Shown here: positions 49,911 through 59,631 of the stretch, in pieces
Layout: each line of letters opens with the position of its first letter
How positions within the stretch are numbered: the stretch's first letter is position 1
Assembly (NCBI RefSeq): GCF_026343125.1
Contig: NZ_JAPEMB010000001.1
Coordinates: 4,655,501 to 4,719,500, forward strand
DNA: 64,000 bases
Reading direction: 5' to 3'
Origin: Streptomyces sp. NBC_00094
Lineage (GTDB): Bacteria > Actinomycetota > Actinomycetes > Streptomycetales > Streptomycetaceae
Notes under the pieces: generated by a model
Seen by the model: only the letters and a program-made list of their open reading frames with translations
The model's database searches: none
Told to the model about the DNA's origin: nothing
Position numbers and translations under genes: made by a program

Positions 49911-50333
49911 ATGAAGTCCGAAACCACCACCCCAACCAGTGAGTTCACGCTCCGGCTCTCGGCGACGCGCCGGGGCGCGCGGCTCGCCCGACTACTCGCC
50001 GTGCAGCAGCTCCACGACTGGGGCGTGACCGGCTCCGCCGCCGACGCGGCAGAACTGGTCGTCGCCGAGCTCGCGAGCAACGCCGCCCTGCACGGCCGGG
50101 TGCGGGGGAGGGACTTCGAGGTACGGATGGAGCGCGCCGCCGACCACGTACGGATCGAGCTGTCGGACGCGCGCGGCGAGCGGCGGCCGTTACCGGCCCG
50201 GGAGCCCGATGAGGGCGGCTACGGGCTGCTGCTCGTAGCCGCCCTCGCCACCGCGTGGGGTGTGAAGGAGCGGTGCGTCGGCAAGACGGTCTGGGCGACC
50301 GTGCCGACGGGGGCGTCCGTCAGAAGCGGGTGA
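49911..50333 (+). CDS. RsbW-like ATP-binding protein of WhiJ-type cluster
   Basis: 140 residues. N box VVAELASNAALHG and G box EGGYGLLLVAALATAWG of the HATPase_c_2 type. With the divergent XRE-DUF5753 and DUF397 genes it completes a standard Streptomyces whiJ/abaA-like trio. It probably acts as an anti-sigma or anti-regulator protein. The 3' end overlaps the tail of secreted copy 2 by 14 nt. ATG 49911 has AGGGGC just upstream. Confidence 0.9.
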   Translation: MKSETTTPTSEFTLRLSATRRGARLARLLAVQQLHDWGVTGSAADAAELVVAELASNAALHGRVRGRDFEVRMERAADHVRIELSDARGERRPLPAREPDEGGYGLLLVAALATAWGVKERCVGKTVWATVPTGASVRSG

Positions 50334-52563
50334 CGGTACCGGACCCCCCCAGCCCGTAGGCGTTGTTGACGAGGGAGCGCGACGCGTACGGGGCGCGCCA
50401 GCTGCCGGTGCCCTTGTAGAGGTACGGCGCGCCGTAGATGTCGTACGCCATCAGGTCGGCGATGCCGTCCCGGTCGGCGTCGCCGAAGCCGAAGACGTCC
50501 GCGTACCCCTGCCAGCCGCCGCCGACGCGGATGCGGCTCGCGAAGGTGCCGTTGCCGTTGCCGAGGTACATCCAGAGGACGCCGGCCTTGTCGCGGGCGA
50601 CGAGGTCCCCGGCGGGTGCTCCGGCGGCGTTGCCGACGGCGGTGACCTGGTTGTAGATGCCCCAGCCGGCCCCGACCCTCGTCCGGTTCGCCAGAGGGGC
50701 GGAGGCGTTGCCCGTGCCCTTGTAGAGGTACATGACGCCGGTCTTGTCGGTGGCGACGAGGTCGGGGCGGCCGTCGCCGGTGACGTCGCTGCCGGCCGCC
50801 AGCTTGTCGTAGATCTGCCAGCCGGCGCCGATCCTCACGCGGGGCGCGAGGGCGCGCACGGCGCCCGGGTGGAGCCAGAGCACGCCGCTCTTGTCGCGGG
50901 CCAGGAGGTCGGCCTGCGGGGAGCCGCCGAGGTTGCCGGGGGCGAGGAGGCGGTCGTAGACCTCCCAGCCGGTGCCGTCAATGCCGTTGCTGAGCAAGGT
51001 GGAGTTCAGCTCGGTTCTCGACGGGCCCAGCAGCTGGCTGCTGTCGTAGGCGCGCAGCTGACCGTCACGGTCCCGGATGAGCAGGTCCGAGGTGCCGTTG
51101 TCGTTGAAGTCGTGCGGCCTGACCGCGCGGGCCATCGTGAAGCCGCCGGTGCGCACGATGTCGGGGCCGATGCCGTTGGCGGGCTTCGCCGTCATCGTCC
51201 AGGTGTAGTCCCCGTTGTACGCGGGGAGGCCGCCGCTGAACGTGCCGTTCCACTCGAAGGCGTAGGGGACGCTCTCCGAGCGCGTCCCCCCGGACGAGGT
51301 CCATTGCTTGCCGGACGCGGTGTGCCTGATGGTCAGGAGCACCCTCGCGTTGTGCCGGACGAACGTCCACGACGCCTTCAGCGAGCCGCCGTTGCGGTCG
51401 CGGTCGATCACGCCGCTCGGCAGTGGGGTCTCTTCCTTGAGCACGAGGGCCGTGGGGACGCCGGTGGTCACCAGGAGGGATGCGGCGGGCGTGCCCGTCT
51501 CGTCGGGGGTGATCCGGTACAGGCCCTCGCCCTGCCCGACCGTGCCGCCGGTGGCGATCAGGCTCCCGTCGGAGGACTGGGTGGTGTTGGTCGCGTGGTC
51601 GAGGAGATCGACCGTCTCGCCGCCCTTCAGCGGGCGGGCGGTCAGCGTGTAGTCGGCGGTGCTGATGTTGGAGTCGACACCGCCGGTCACGCCGGAGACG
51701 ACCCAGTCGCCCATCAGCTGGACGGTCGTCTGGTACGCCTCGCCCAGCGGCGTCCGCTCGACCTCCGTCCCGCCCCGCCGGACGACGGCGAGGGTCGCCT
51801 TGTTGTAGTCGGGCCACTCGATCCAGGCCACATGGGTCGGTGACACGGCCGAGGCTGAGTAGAGGGTGGTTTTGAGGGTGTCGTACGTCTCGATGACCGA
51901 GGCGGACGCGGTGTCCACGAGCGCCACCCGGAACTGGTCGACGCCGTTCGCCTGGGTGAGGTAGTGGACGATGACGGTGCCCGGCGTGCCGGCCGCGAAA
52001 CGCAGGTACGTAGCACCCTCGGGCAGGCCGGTCAGCTTGTGATCGACGAGCCGGCCCTGGTCGTCCTGGCTGAACAGGTGCGGTTCTTCCTGGTTGTTCA
52101 CGTTTGTCAACGCGATGAGCCCGGTGTCCAGGTACAGCTTCGGGGCGTAAGTCCCGCCGAGGGTGCTGGTGTCGTAGGTCATCAGCTCGGTGCCCGTGGA
52201 CATGTCGATGTGGGTGCGGGTGGTGCCCATGGCCCGGATGACGATGTCCGTGCCGGCGGCTGCCCCGTACGGAGTACCGGGCAGCGTGGTCTGAGCGCCG
52301 TCCTGGTGCCGCGTCCAGGTGTAGACGCGGGTCGAGCCCTCCATGAAGGACGACAGGAAGCCCGTGGGCCCGCTGCCGGCGACCCGCACGCCCGCCGGCA
52401 TGGTCAGGGCGTCCTGCTGGTCCGTCGCTTGGTCCGCACCCGCCGTGACAGAGGCGGGCGGTGCGGCCGCGACGGCGGGGGTGGCCAGTCCGGTGGCGGT
52501 GACGGCGAGCACGGCGGTGACGGCTGCGGCGAGCCGGTGCCGGTGCGTACGCGTGTGGAGCAA
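50320..52563 (-). CDS. secreted FG-GAP/VCBS-like repeat protein, copy 2
   Basis: 747 residues, TTG start at 52563 with AGGAAGG 7 nt upstream. Signal LLHTRTHRHRLAAAVTAVLAV, then ATPAVAAAPP. The variable half includes GFLSSFMEGSTRVYTWTRHQDG; the linker is NGDYTWTMTAKPANGIGPD; modules begin HDFNDNGTSDLLIRD. The first module carries an insertion (SSQLLGPSRTELNSTLLSNG) not seen in the other copies. The last two modules read GDLVARDKAGVLWMYLGNGNG and ADLMAYDIYGAPYLYKGTGSW. Follows copy 3 by 41 nt, likely one transcript. Confidence 0.85.
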   Translation of the reverse strand: MLHTRTHRHRLAAAVTAVLAVTATGLATPAVAAAPPASVTAGADQATDQQDALTMPAGVRVAGSGPTGFLSSFMEGSTRVYTWTRHQDGAQTTLPGTPYGAAAGTDIVIRAMGTTRTHIDMSTGTELMTYDTSTLGGTYAPKLYLDTGLIALTNVNNQEEPHLFSQDDQGRLVDHKLTGLPEGATYLRFAAGTPGTVIVHYLTQANGVDQFRVALVDTASASVIETYDTLKTTLYSASAVSPTHVAWIEWPDYNKATLAVVRRGGTEVERTPLGEAYQTTVQLMGDWVVSGVTGGVDSNISTADYTLTARPLKGGETVDLLDHATNTTQSSDGSLIATGGTVGQGEGLYRITPDETGTPAASLLVTTGVPTALVLKEETPLPSGVIDRDRNGGSLKASWTFVRHNARVLLTIRHTASGKQWTSSGGTRSESVPYAFEWNGTFSGGLPAYNGDYTWTMTAKPANGIGPDIVRTGGFTMARAVRPHDFNDNGTSDLLIRDRDGQLRAYDSSQLLGPSRTELNSTLLSNGIDGTGWEVYDRLLAPGNLGGSPQADLLARDKSGVLWLHPGAVRALAPRVRIGAGWQIYDKLAAGSDVTGDGRPDLVATDKTGVMYLYKGTGNASAPLANRTRVGAGWGIYNQVTAVGNAAGAPAGDLVARDKAGVLWMYLGNGNGTFASRIRVGGGWQGYADVFGFGDADRDGIADLMAYDIYGAPYLYKGTGSWRAPYASRSLVNNAYGLGGSGTVTRF

Positions 52564-52604
52564 GAGCGTGCCTTCCTGGAACGAAGGAGGAGGAAAGAGG
52601 GAGG

Positions 52605-54863
52605 TCAGAAAAGGTTCACGGCACCCGTGCCGAGGTCGTCCGGGTTGTAGACCCCCTGGCGGGAGCCGAACGGCGCGCGCCAGTCGCCGGTGCCGTTGTA
52701 GAACGCGAGGGTCTCGTAGGTGCCGCCCGCGACGCCCTGCACGACCAGGTCGTTGCGGCCGTCGAGGTTGGTGTCGCCGACGCCGACGATGTCGCTGTAC
52801 CGGTCCCAGCCGCCGCCGACGCGGATGCGGCCGGCGAAGGTGCCGTTGCCGTTGCCGAGGTACATCCAGAGGACGCCGGCCTTGTCGCGGGCGAGGAGGT
52901 CTCCGGCGCGGGCTCCGGCGATGTTGCCGGTGGCGGTGATCTGGTTGTAGATGCCCCAGCCCGCGCCGAGCCGCACGCGGTTGGCGTAGGGGGCGGAGGC
53001 CTTGCCGGTGCCCTTGTAGAGGTACATGACGCCGGTCTTGTCGGTGGCGACGAGGTCGGGGCGGCCGTCGCCGTTGAGGTCGGACCCGGCGGCGAGCTTG
53101 TCGTAGGTCTGCCAGCCGCCGCCGATCCTCGTGCGCGTGAGGAAGGTCGTGCCGGTGCCCTGGTAGAGCCAGAGCACGCCGGTCTTGTCCCGGCCGAGGA
53201 TGTCGGCGTGGACGGAGCCCGCGATGTTCCCGGCGGCCGTGACGCGGTCGTAGATGTTCCACCCCGCGCCGTACCCGACCCGCTCCCGCTTGCTCGGGGT
53301 GCCCCAGTGCCCTGTCTCGTACAGGGTCTGGCGGGCGTCGTAGCCGACCAGGCGGCCCGCGCTGTCCCGGACGAGGAGGTCGGGGGAGCCGCTGTCGGAG
53401 AAGTCGTGCGGGGCGGGCTTGTTGGCGACCGTGAGCGCGCCGGTCTTCTCCAGCGTCGGGCCGATGCCGTCGGTGGGGCGTGCCGTCATCCGCCACGTGT
53501 AGGCGCCGTTGTAGGCGGAGGTGCGGTTGTCGAACATGCCGGTCCAGGTGACCCCGCTGACGTACGCCCTGTCCAGGAACGTGGGCTCGGAGTTCCAGCG
53601 CTTGCCGGACGCGGTGTGGGTCAGCTGGAGCCGGATCTCGACGTTCCCCCGGTCGACGTCCCACACCCACTCCGCGTCCTGGCCGCCGCTGAAGTCGACG
53701 ACGGTGGGAACGGTCCGGGCCACCGCCCCGACAGCGGTGGGCTCGCCGGTGCGCGCCACGAGGGTGGCGACCGGGGTGCCGTCCGGGCCGGGGGCGATGC
53801 GGTAGATCCCCTCGCCGTGCGCGACGGTGCCGCCCCGTACGAGCTGCTTGCCGTCGGCCTCGCTCAGGACGCGCTGCACGCTGTCCAGGACCTTGACGGT
53901 CTTCCCGGTCGTCAGCGAGCGGGCCGTCAGTCCGTGGAGGGGGTTGGGCGGGAAGTTCGGGTTCCAGGTCACGCCTTCCGCGTTCACGCCGTACGTCACC
54001 CAGTCGTCGCCCAGCGGTTCGGCCTGGACGCTCCCGGAGCCGAGGGGGATGCGCGTGGGCGCGGTCGTGGTGTCGCCCCGCCGGGCCACGGCGAGGGTCA
54101 CGGCACCCTGGCCGGAGATCTCGGTCCACACCACGCGGGTGGCGGAGGTGCTCACGTCGCCCTTGTCGGTGAGCAGCGGGAGCGCCCGGTCCTCGACGAC
54201 GGTGCCGGTGGCGACGTCCACGAGGGCGAGGTGCCTCCCGGGCGTGCCCGGGAGGGTGTACGTGAGGATCAGGGTGTCGGTCGAGGACAGCTCGAACCTC
54301 TGGACCGAGGCGTTCGCGGGCAGGCCGGTGACCTTGCGGTTCAGGACCGTGTCTTCCGGCTTGCTCACGAGGTGCACGTCGGTGCCGCCGGTGGCGTTCG
54401 GCTTCCGCAGGACGAGGGCCGAACCGATCACCCGGCGGAGTGTCGCGTCCGGGCCGAGAGCGGTGGTGTCGATCACCACGTCGGCGCCCGTGGCCAGGTC
54501 GTGCAGCGTGTGGACGCTCCCCGCCGACGTGACGGCGAGGTCCGTCCCCGGGCTGCCGAAGTACGACCCCGGAGGCAGCGGGGTCGTGACGCCGCTCTCG
54601 TACCCCGTCCAGCGGAACTCGGGCAGCGCCGGTGACGTCGCCGGCACAACGGTCAGGAACCCCGAGGGGCCGAAGCTGGCCAGGCGCGAGCCGGCAGGCA
54701 GTGAGAAGGCGCCCAGGTCCTGCTCCGTCGACGCCGAGGCCGCGGCCACGGTGCCGGAGAGCGGGGCCGCCACGGCCGGGACGGTGATTCCGGCCGAGGT
54801 GACGGCGAGAACGGCCGTGACCGCCGCGGCGAGACGCCGTCGGGGTGTACGAACGTGGAGCAA
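52605..54863 (-). CDS. secreted FG-GAP/VCBS-like repeat protein, copy 3
   Basis: 752 residues, TTG start at 54863 with GGGAGGG 6 nt upstream. The signal LLHVRTPRRRLAAAVTAVLAV is nearly that of copy 2. The N-terminal half is distinct (FLTVVPATSPALPEFRWTGYE; HLVSKPEDTVLNRKVTGLPANA). The modules HDFSDSGSPDLLVRD, ADILGRDKTGVLWLYQGTG, PDLVATDKTGVMYLYKGTG and GDLLARDKAGVLWMYLGNGNG are shared with copy 2; MYLYKGTG and WMYLGNGNG mark copies 2 and 3 as closest relatives. It heads the copy 3-copy 2 unit, downstream of a strong terminator. Confidence 0.87.
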   Translation of the reverse strand: MLHVRTPRRRLAAAVTAVLAVTSAGITVPAVAAPLSGTVAAASASTEQDLGAFSLPAGSRLASFGPSGFLTVVPATSPALPEFRWTGYESGVTTPLPPGSYFGSPGTDLAVTSAGSVHTLHDLATGADVVIDTTALGPDATLRRVIGSALVLRKPNATGGTDVHLVSKPEDTVLNRKVTGLPANASVQRFELSSTDTLILTYTLPGTPGRHLALVDVATGTVVEDRALPLLTDKGDVSTSATRVVWTEISGQGAVTLAVARRGDTTTAPTRIPLGSGSVQAEPLGDDWVTYGVNAEGVTWNPNFPPNPLHGLTARSLTTGKTVKVLDSVQRVLSEADGKQLVRGGTVAHGEGIYRIAPGPDGTPVATLVARTGEPTAVGAVARTVPTVVDFSGGQDAEWVWDVDRGNVEIRLQLTHTASGKRWNSEPTFLDRAYVSGVTWTGMFDNRTSAYNGAYTWRMTARPTDGIGPTLEKTGALTVANKPAPHDFSDSGSPDLLVRDSAGRLVGYDARQTLYETGHWGTPSKRERVGYGAGWNIYDRVTAAGNIAGSVHADILGRDKTGVLWLYQGTGTTFLTRTRIGGGWQTYDKLAAGSDLNGDGRPDLVATDKTGVMYLYKGTGKASAPYANRVRLGAGWGIYNQITATGNIAGARAGDLLARDKAGVLWMYLGNGNGTFAGRIRVGGGWDRYSDIVGVGDTNLDGRNDLVVQGVAGGTYETLAFYNGTGDWRAPFGSRQGVYNPDDLGTGAVNLF

Positions 54864-54960
54864 AGGGATCCCTCCCCCAGAGGTACCGGCACGGCGGTGA
54901 TCCGCCGTTGCGGAGGGGACTCATGGGGAAGGTGAATAGTTGTACGGGAAGGCCGAGGAG

Positions 54961-55002
54961 CTCCCCCTCTTTTCGGCGTAAGGCCGCCGGAAAGAGGGGG
55001 AG
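54961..55002 (-). terminator. long hairpin between copies 4 and 3
   Basis: CTCCCCCTCTTT (54961-54972) pairs with 54991-55002, extended inward by CGGCG/CGCCG with one U-G pair, making an 18-bp stem and 6-nt loop. Lies 21 nt past the copy 4 stop and divides the series into two transcription units. Confidence 0.85.
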
Positions 55003-55023
55003 TTGTCAGCCGATGGGACGTTC

Positions 55024-57252
55024 TCAGCCGATCAGGTTGTACGGCGTCGTACCCGGCCGGTAGAGGTCGGTGACCGTCCGCGTGAGCGGCGCCGCCGGGT
55101 TGCCCGTACCGACGTACACGTACGTGCCGCTCGGCGCGTACGCCAGCAGGTCGTTGCGGCCGTCGCGGTCGGCGTCGCCGGTGCCGACCAGGTGGGTGAA
55201 GCCGCCCCAGCCGCCGCCGAGCCGCACGCGGCTCGCGAAGGTGGCGCCGCCCGTGCTCGGGTACAGCCAGAGGACACCGGCCGTGTCACGGGCGACGAGG
55301 TCGCCGTGCGGGGCGCCGGTGAGGTCGCCGACGGCGGTGATCTGGTTGAACGCGCCCCAGCCGCCGCCCACCCTCGTACGGCCGGAGTAGGGCGCCTTCC
55401 AGCTGCCCGTGCCCTTGTACATCCAGAGGACGCCGGAGGTGTCGGTCGCGAACAGGTCGGCCCAGCCGTCGCCGGTGACGTCACTGCCGCCGGTGATCTT
55501 GTTGTACGCGTTCCAGCCCGCGCTCACCTTCAGGCGGGTCGCGAACGTGCCGTCGCCCTTGCCGAGGTACGCCCAGAGCACGCCCGACGCGTCCCGGGCG
55601 ACGACGTCGCCCGCCGAGGCCCCGGCGACGTTGCCGACGGCCTCGATCTGGTTGTACGCGTTCCACCCGGCGCCGAGCAGCTGGGGCTGGAGCGAGTGGA
55701 TGTAGTCGGACATGTCGCCCTTGACGAGGTCGTCCCGCCACAGTCGGCCGGCGGAGTCCCGGAGCAGGAGGTCCGGGGTGCCGTTGTCGGTGTAGTCGTG
55801 CCCGGCGGGCTTGCGGACCACCGTGAAGTTGCCGGTCTTCCGCAGCTCCGGACCGATGCCGTTGAGCGGCTTGGCGCGGAACTCCCAGGTGTAGGCGCCG
55901 TTGTAGGCGGAGACGCCGACGAGCCTGCCCGACCAGTTGACCGTGACCTTGCTCGTAGTGAAGACAGTGCCGCCCTGGCCCGAGAACGGGAACTGCTCCG
56001 TCTTCCCGGTCCGGGTGTGCCGCAGCGTCACCGTGCCGGACACGTTGGGCCGGGACAGGGACCAGGTGAAGGTCGCCTTGCCGTCGTTCTGGTCGAGGTC
56101 GACGACCGCGGGGACGTCGGTGCCGGTGAGCGTGACCTCCGTCGGGGCGTCGGTGCCCGCGAGCAGGGTGGCGGCCGGGGTGCCGTCGGCGCCCGGGGCG
56201 ATCCGGTAGACGCCCTCGCCGTGCTCGATCGTTCCGCCGCGTACGACGAGGGAGCCGTCGGGGGCGTCGGCGACGGTGGTGACGTGCTCCAGGAGCTTGA
56301 TCGCCGGCCCGCCGGCGAGGGGGCGGGCGGTCAGCGGGTAGAGCACGGACGGGGAGTTGGCGGTGAAGCCGTACGGACGGGAGGAGGTCACCCAGCCGCC
56401 CACGAGGCCCGTGTGCATCCCGCCGCCGCCGTCCGGCAGGTATCCCAGATCGGTGTACGTGGGCGTGCCGCCGCTGCCACGCGGGGCCGTGGCGAGGCGG
56501 ACCCGGTCGGGGGACACGTACTCGACCCAGGACCAGTGGGTGGCCGAGAGGGAGGCGTCGGCGATGGGCCGGGCGTTCGCCGGGAGCGTCTCCAGGACCT
56601 CGCCGGTGAACGTGTCCACGGCGGCGACGAAGTTCCGGGAGTCGCCGTAGGGGCCCGTCGCGTAGTGGAGGAGGACCGTGCCCGGGTGGGTCGCGGAGAC
56701 CTTGCCGAGCCGTGCGTCGGTCGGGATGCCCTTCACGAAAATGGTGTCCGTCGACGTGCCCGACTTACGGAGCAGGATGATGTCGAGCACGCCGTTCTCG
56801 GTGGTCGACGCCACCAGCGACGAGCCGGCGACCCCGCGCACGTAGTGCGTGCCCGGGGTCGAGATGCCGGTCAGCATGCTGCTCGGCTGGGCCATGTCGT
56901 TGACCCAGTAGGTGGACTGCCCCTCCTTGCGGGAGAAGACGGTGTCCGACCCGTTGCCCAGGTAGGCGGTCTGCGGCTCCTTCAGGACCCGGGTCGAGCC
57001 GTCCTCGTAGTTCGTCCAGCGGTACTCGGAGCCGGTCGGGGTCCCGGAGGAGGTCAGGTACCCGGTGACCCCGGCGCTGACGACCTGCGAGTTCTTGGGG
57101 AGCGTGACGTCGGCCTGTGCGGTCTGCGGGGCCTGCGGGGCCTGTATGGCAGCGGTGGCCGGGGTCGCGGTCACGGCACCGCCGGCGGTGATGGCCAGGA
57201 CGGTGACGACGGCGGCGGCGAGCTGCCGTCTGGGGGTGCGGGAGCGAGACAA
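55024..57252 (-). CDS. secreted FG-GAP/VCBS-like repeat protein, copy 4
   Basis: 742 residues, TTG start at 57252 with GAGGA about 10 nt upstream. Signal LSRSRTPRRQLAAAVVTVLAI. The variable half (VVSAGVTGYLTSSGTPTGSEYRW) is shorter than in copies 5-7. Linker NGAYTWEFRAKPLNGIGPE. Modules: HDYTDNGTPDLLLRD, GDVVARDASGVLWAYLGKGDG, ADLFATDTSGVLWMYKGTGSW, GDLVARDTAGVLWLYPSTGGA, NDLLAYAPSGTYVYVGTG. Some module wording (YLGKGDGTFATR, KAPYSGRT) is nearer to copy 1 than to its neighbours. Last gene of its unit, 35 nt after copy 5. Confidence 0.87.
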   Translation of the reverse strand: MSRSRTPRRQLAAAVVTVLAITAGGAVTATPATAAIQAPQAPQTAQADVTLPKNSQVVSAGVTGYLTSSGTPTGSEYRWTNYEDGSTRVLKEPQTAYLGNGSDTVFSRKEGQSTYWVNDMAQPSSMLTGISTPGTHYVRGVAGSSLVASTTENGVLDIILLRKSGTSTDTIFVKGIPTDARLGKVSATHPGTVLLHYATGPYGDSRNFVAAVDTFTGEVLETLPANARPIADASLSATHWSWVEYVSPDRVRLATAPRGSGGTPTYTDLGYLPDGGGGMHTGLVGGWVTSSRPYGFTANSPSVLYPLTARPLAGGPAIKLLEHVTTVADAPDGSLVVRGGTIEHGEGVYRIAPGADGTPAATLLAGTDAPTEVTLTGTDVPAVVDLDQNDGKATFTWSLSRPNVSGTVTLRHTRTGKTEQFPFSGQGGTVFTTSKVTVNWSGRLVGVSAYNGAYTWEFRAKPLNGIGPELRKTGNFTVVRKPAGHDYTDNGTPDLLLRDSAGRLWRDDLVKGDMSDYIHSLQPQLLGAGWNAYNQIEAVGNVAGASAGDVVARDASGVLWAYLGKGDGTFATRLKVSAGWNAYNKITGGSDVTGDGWADLFATDTSGVLWMYKGTGSWKAPYSGRTRVGGGWGAFNQITAVGDLTGAPHGDLVARDTAGVLWLYPSTGGATFASRVRLGGGWGGFTHLVGTGDADRDGRNDLLAYAPSGTYVYVGTGNPAAPLTRTVTDLYRPGTTPYNLIG

Positions 57253-57287
57253 AGGGATCGGTTCCTCTTCGATTCGTCTGCGATGCG

Positions 57288-59573
57288 TCACGTGACGTGG
57301 TTGATGCCGTAGCCCGAGCTGTTGATGACGAGGGCGTCGGTGGGGACCCGGGTCTGGAAGGGGGTGCGCCAGCTTCCGGTGCCCGGGTAGACGTACGAGG
57401 TGTTGTTCGGGCCGTAGACGTAGAGGTCGGCGCGGCCGTCCATGGTGGCGTCGCCGATGCCGACGATCTGGCTGTACTGGTTCCAGCCTCCGCCGACGCG
57501 GATGCGGCTGGCGAAGGTGCCGTTGCCGTTGCCGAGGTAGAGCCAGAGGACACCGGCCTTGTCGCGGGCGACGAAGTCCCCTGCGGCCGCTCCGGCGACG
57601 TTGCCGACGGCGCTGATCTGGTTGTAGATGTTCCAGCCGGCGCCGACCTTGGTGCGGTTGGCGAGGGGCGCGGAGGCGTTCCCGGTTCCCTTGTAGAGCC
57701 ACATGACGCCGGCGGTGTCGGTGGCGAGGATGTCGGCGCGCCCGTCGCCGGTGACGTCGCTGCCGGCGGCGAGCTGGGTGTAGATGTTCCAGCCGGCGCC
57801 GATGCGGACCCGGTCGGCGAGTTCCTTCGCCTCGTCGCCGGTGCCCTGGTGGAGCCAGAGGACACCCGCGGCATCGCGTCCGACGACGTCGGGCGCGGTC
57901 GTCCCGGCGATGTCACCGACCGACTCGATCAGGGAGTAGCCCTGCCAGCCCCCGCCGATGTACTCGGCGCCCTCCCCCGGCACGACCTTGCGGTTCCAGG
58001 CGTCGTACATGGTGTCGAGGCGGTACAGGCTCCCCGAGCGGGCGCGGAAGAGCAGGTCCGGCGAGCCGTTGTCGTTGAAGTCGTGGATCTTGGGCTTGCG
58101 GACGACCTTGAAGTCGCCGGTCGCGTGCAGGTCCTCGCCGATGCCGTTGTTCGGCTTGGCGGTCAGCTTCCAGGTGTAGTCGCCGTTGAACGCGGCCTTG
58201 CCGGGTTCGCCCTCGCTGGTGGCGAAGTTGCCGCGCCAGAGGAAGCCGGTACCGCTGGAGGTGTCCGTCATGGCGTAGCGGTACAGCCGCCCGCTCTTCT
58301 TGTGGATCAGTTCCACGGTGACCGAGGCGTGGTCGTGTGACATCTCCCAGTGCAGATGGACCCGATTGTTCCCGGGGTCGAGATCGACGACGGGGCCGAC
58401 GTTCGTCGAGAGGAGCGTCAGCGCGGTCGACTCTCCTGTTGCGGCGATGAGTTGCGCGGTCGGGAGGCCGTCCGCCCCGAGCGTGATCCGGTAGACGCCC
58501 TCGCCCTCGTCGACCGTTCCGCCGCGCGCGAGGAGGGTGCCGTTCGGAGCGGGCACCACGCTCGACACGCGGTCGAGCAGCTTGACCGTCTGGCCGCCGG
58601 TGAGCGGACGGGCCGTGAGCGGCAGCAGCGGGTCTCCGGCCACTCCCTCGCCGGTGCCGGTGGACCGGCCGTAGGCGACCCAGTCCCCGAACAGGCTCAG
58701 GACCTTGGGGTCGTCGGCCTGGCCGACGGCGATCGTCGTGTCCGTGCCGGACGCCCGGTCGGACACGACCAGGTTCTCGCCGTGCCACCGGACGAGCTTC
58801 GTGGCGGAGACGACGACGGGCTCGTACTCACTGGAGCCGCCGGCCGGGGGCGGGTACGTGCCGGTCACCGCGCCCGTGACCAGGTCGATCGCCAGGACGG
58901 TCTTGGACCAGTCGGTCCCGACCGGACGGTACGACACGACGGCCGTGCCCGGCGTTCCCGTCGCCGTGATCACGGAGTCGAGGTCGGCGGGGACGCCCTT
59001 GACCGTGACGTCGGAGACGGTGGTGCCGCTCTTGGAGACGAGGTGGAGTTCCTGCGACCCGCTCGCGGTCCGCACCTGGACGAGGAGGGTGGAGCCGTAC
59101 GTGGCCACCACCTTGCGCGTGGAGCCCAGCTGCCTGAGGTCGATGACGACCGGAGCCGCGTCGGGCGCGGTCATGTCTCGCAGCCGGATGACTCCGTAGT
59201 CGTACGTGTCGGCGACCGGCACGATGTCGGAGACCAGGGCGTTGGGCAGCGCGGGCCCGGCGGAGTACGCCTCCGAAAGCAGGGTCGAGGTGCCGTCCGG
59301 CCGGTACCAGCGGTACTCGTAGCCGTACGTGCCATCGCGGTCGTAGTGCTCGGTCGTGCCGAGGAAGCCGCTCGTCCCCGAGCTGATGACCTCGGTCTTG
59401 GTCGGCAGCTTGGGCACGGGCAGGGGGTCTGCGGCCGGGGTCGCGGTGACCGCGCCGGTCGCGGCCGGGGTCGCGGTGGCCGGGACAGCGGTCACGGCGG
59501 TACCCGCGGTGACGGCGAGGGCGGTGATGACGGCGGCGGCGAGCCGGCGTCGTGCGGTGGGGGAGGGAGACAA
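57288..59573 (-). CDS. secreted FG-GAP/VCBS-like repeat protein, copy 5
   Basis: 761 residues, TTG start at 59573 with GAGAGGAAA upstream. Signal LSPSPTARRRLAAAVITALAV. The N-terminal half (YEYRWYRPDGTSTLLSEAYS, VIDLRQLGSTRKVVATYGSTL) is alignable with copies 6 and 7. Modules after HDFNDNGSPDLLFRA: PDVVGRDAAGVLWLHQGTG, ADILATDTAGVMWLYKGTG, GDFVARDKAGVLWLYLGNGNG, ADLYVYGPNNTSYVYPGTGSW; ends GINHVT. The C-terminal 150 residues are almost identical to copy 7, more so than to the intervening copy 6. 58 nt after copy 6. Confidence 0.87.
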   Translation of the reverse strand: MSPSPTARRRLAAAVITALAVTAGTAVTAVPATATPAATGAVTATPAADPLPVPKLPTKTEVISSGTSGFLGTTEHYDRDGTYGYEYRWYRPDGTSTLLSEAYSAGPALPNALVSDIVPVADTYDYGVIRLRDMTAPDAAPVVIDLRQLGSTRKVVATYGSTLLVQVRTASGSQELHLVSKSGTTVSDVTVKGVPADLDSVITATGTPGTAVVSYRPVGTDWSKTVLAIDLVTGAVTGTYPPPAGGSSEYEPVVVSATKLVRWHGENLVVSDRASGTDTTIAVGQADDPKVLSLFGDWVAYGRSTGTGEGVAGDPLLPLTARPLTGGQTVKLLDRVSSVVPAPNGTLLARGGTVDEGEGVYRITLGADGLPTAQLIAATGESTALTLLSTNVGPVVDLDPGNNRVHLHWEMSHDHASVTVELIHKKSGRLYRYAMTDTSSGTGFLWRGNFATSEGEPGKAAFNGDYTWKLTAKPNNGIGEDLHATGDFKVVRKPKIHDFNDNGSPDLLFRARSGSLYRLDTMYDAWNRKVVPGEGAEYIGGGWQGYSLIESVGDIAGTTAPDVVGRDAAGVLWLHQGTGDEAKELADRVRIGAGWNIYTQLAAGSDVTGDGRADILATDTAGVMWLYKGTGNASAPLANRTKVGAGWNIYNQISAVGNVAGAAAGDFVARDKAGVLWLYLGNGNGTFASRIRVGGGWNQYSQIVGIGDATMDGRADLYVYGPNNTSYVYPGTGSWRTPFQTRVPTDALVINSSGYGINHVT

Positions 59574-59631
59574 GGGATCGTTTCCTCTCGGATGGGAGCG
59601 GCCAGGATCAGTCAGGAGTGGCCGGGAGCCG

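Noticed and set aside
50320..54924. 1534-codon frame joining copies 2 and 3
   Set aside because: The upstream portion is out of frame with copy 3 and low-complexity; copy 2 has its own ribosome site, TTG start and signal peptide at 52563.
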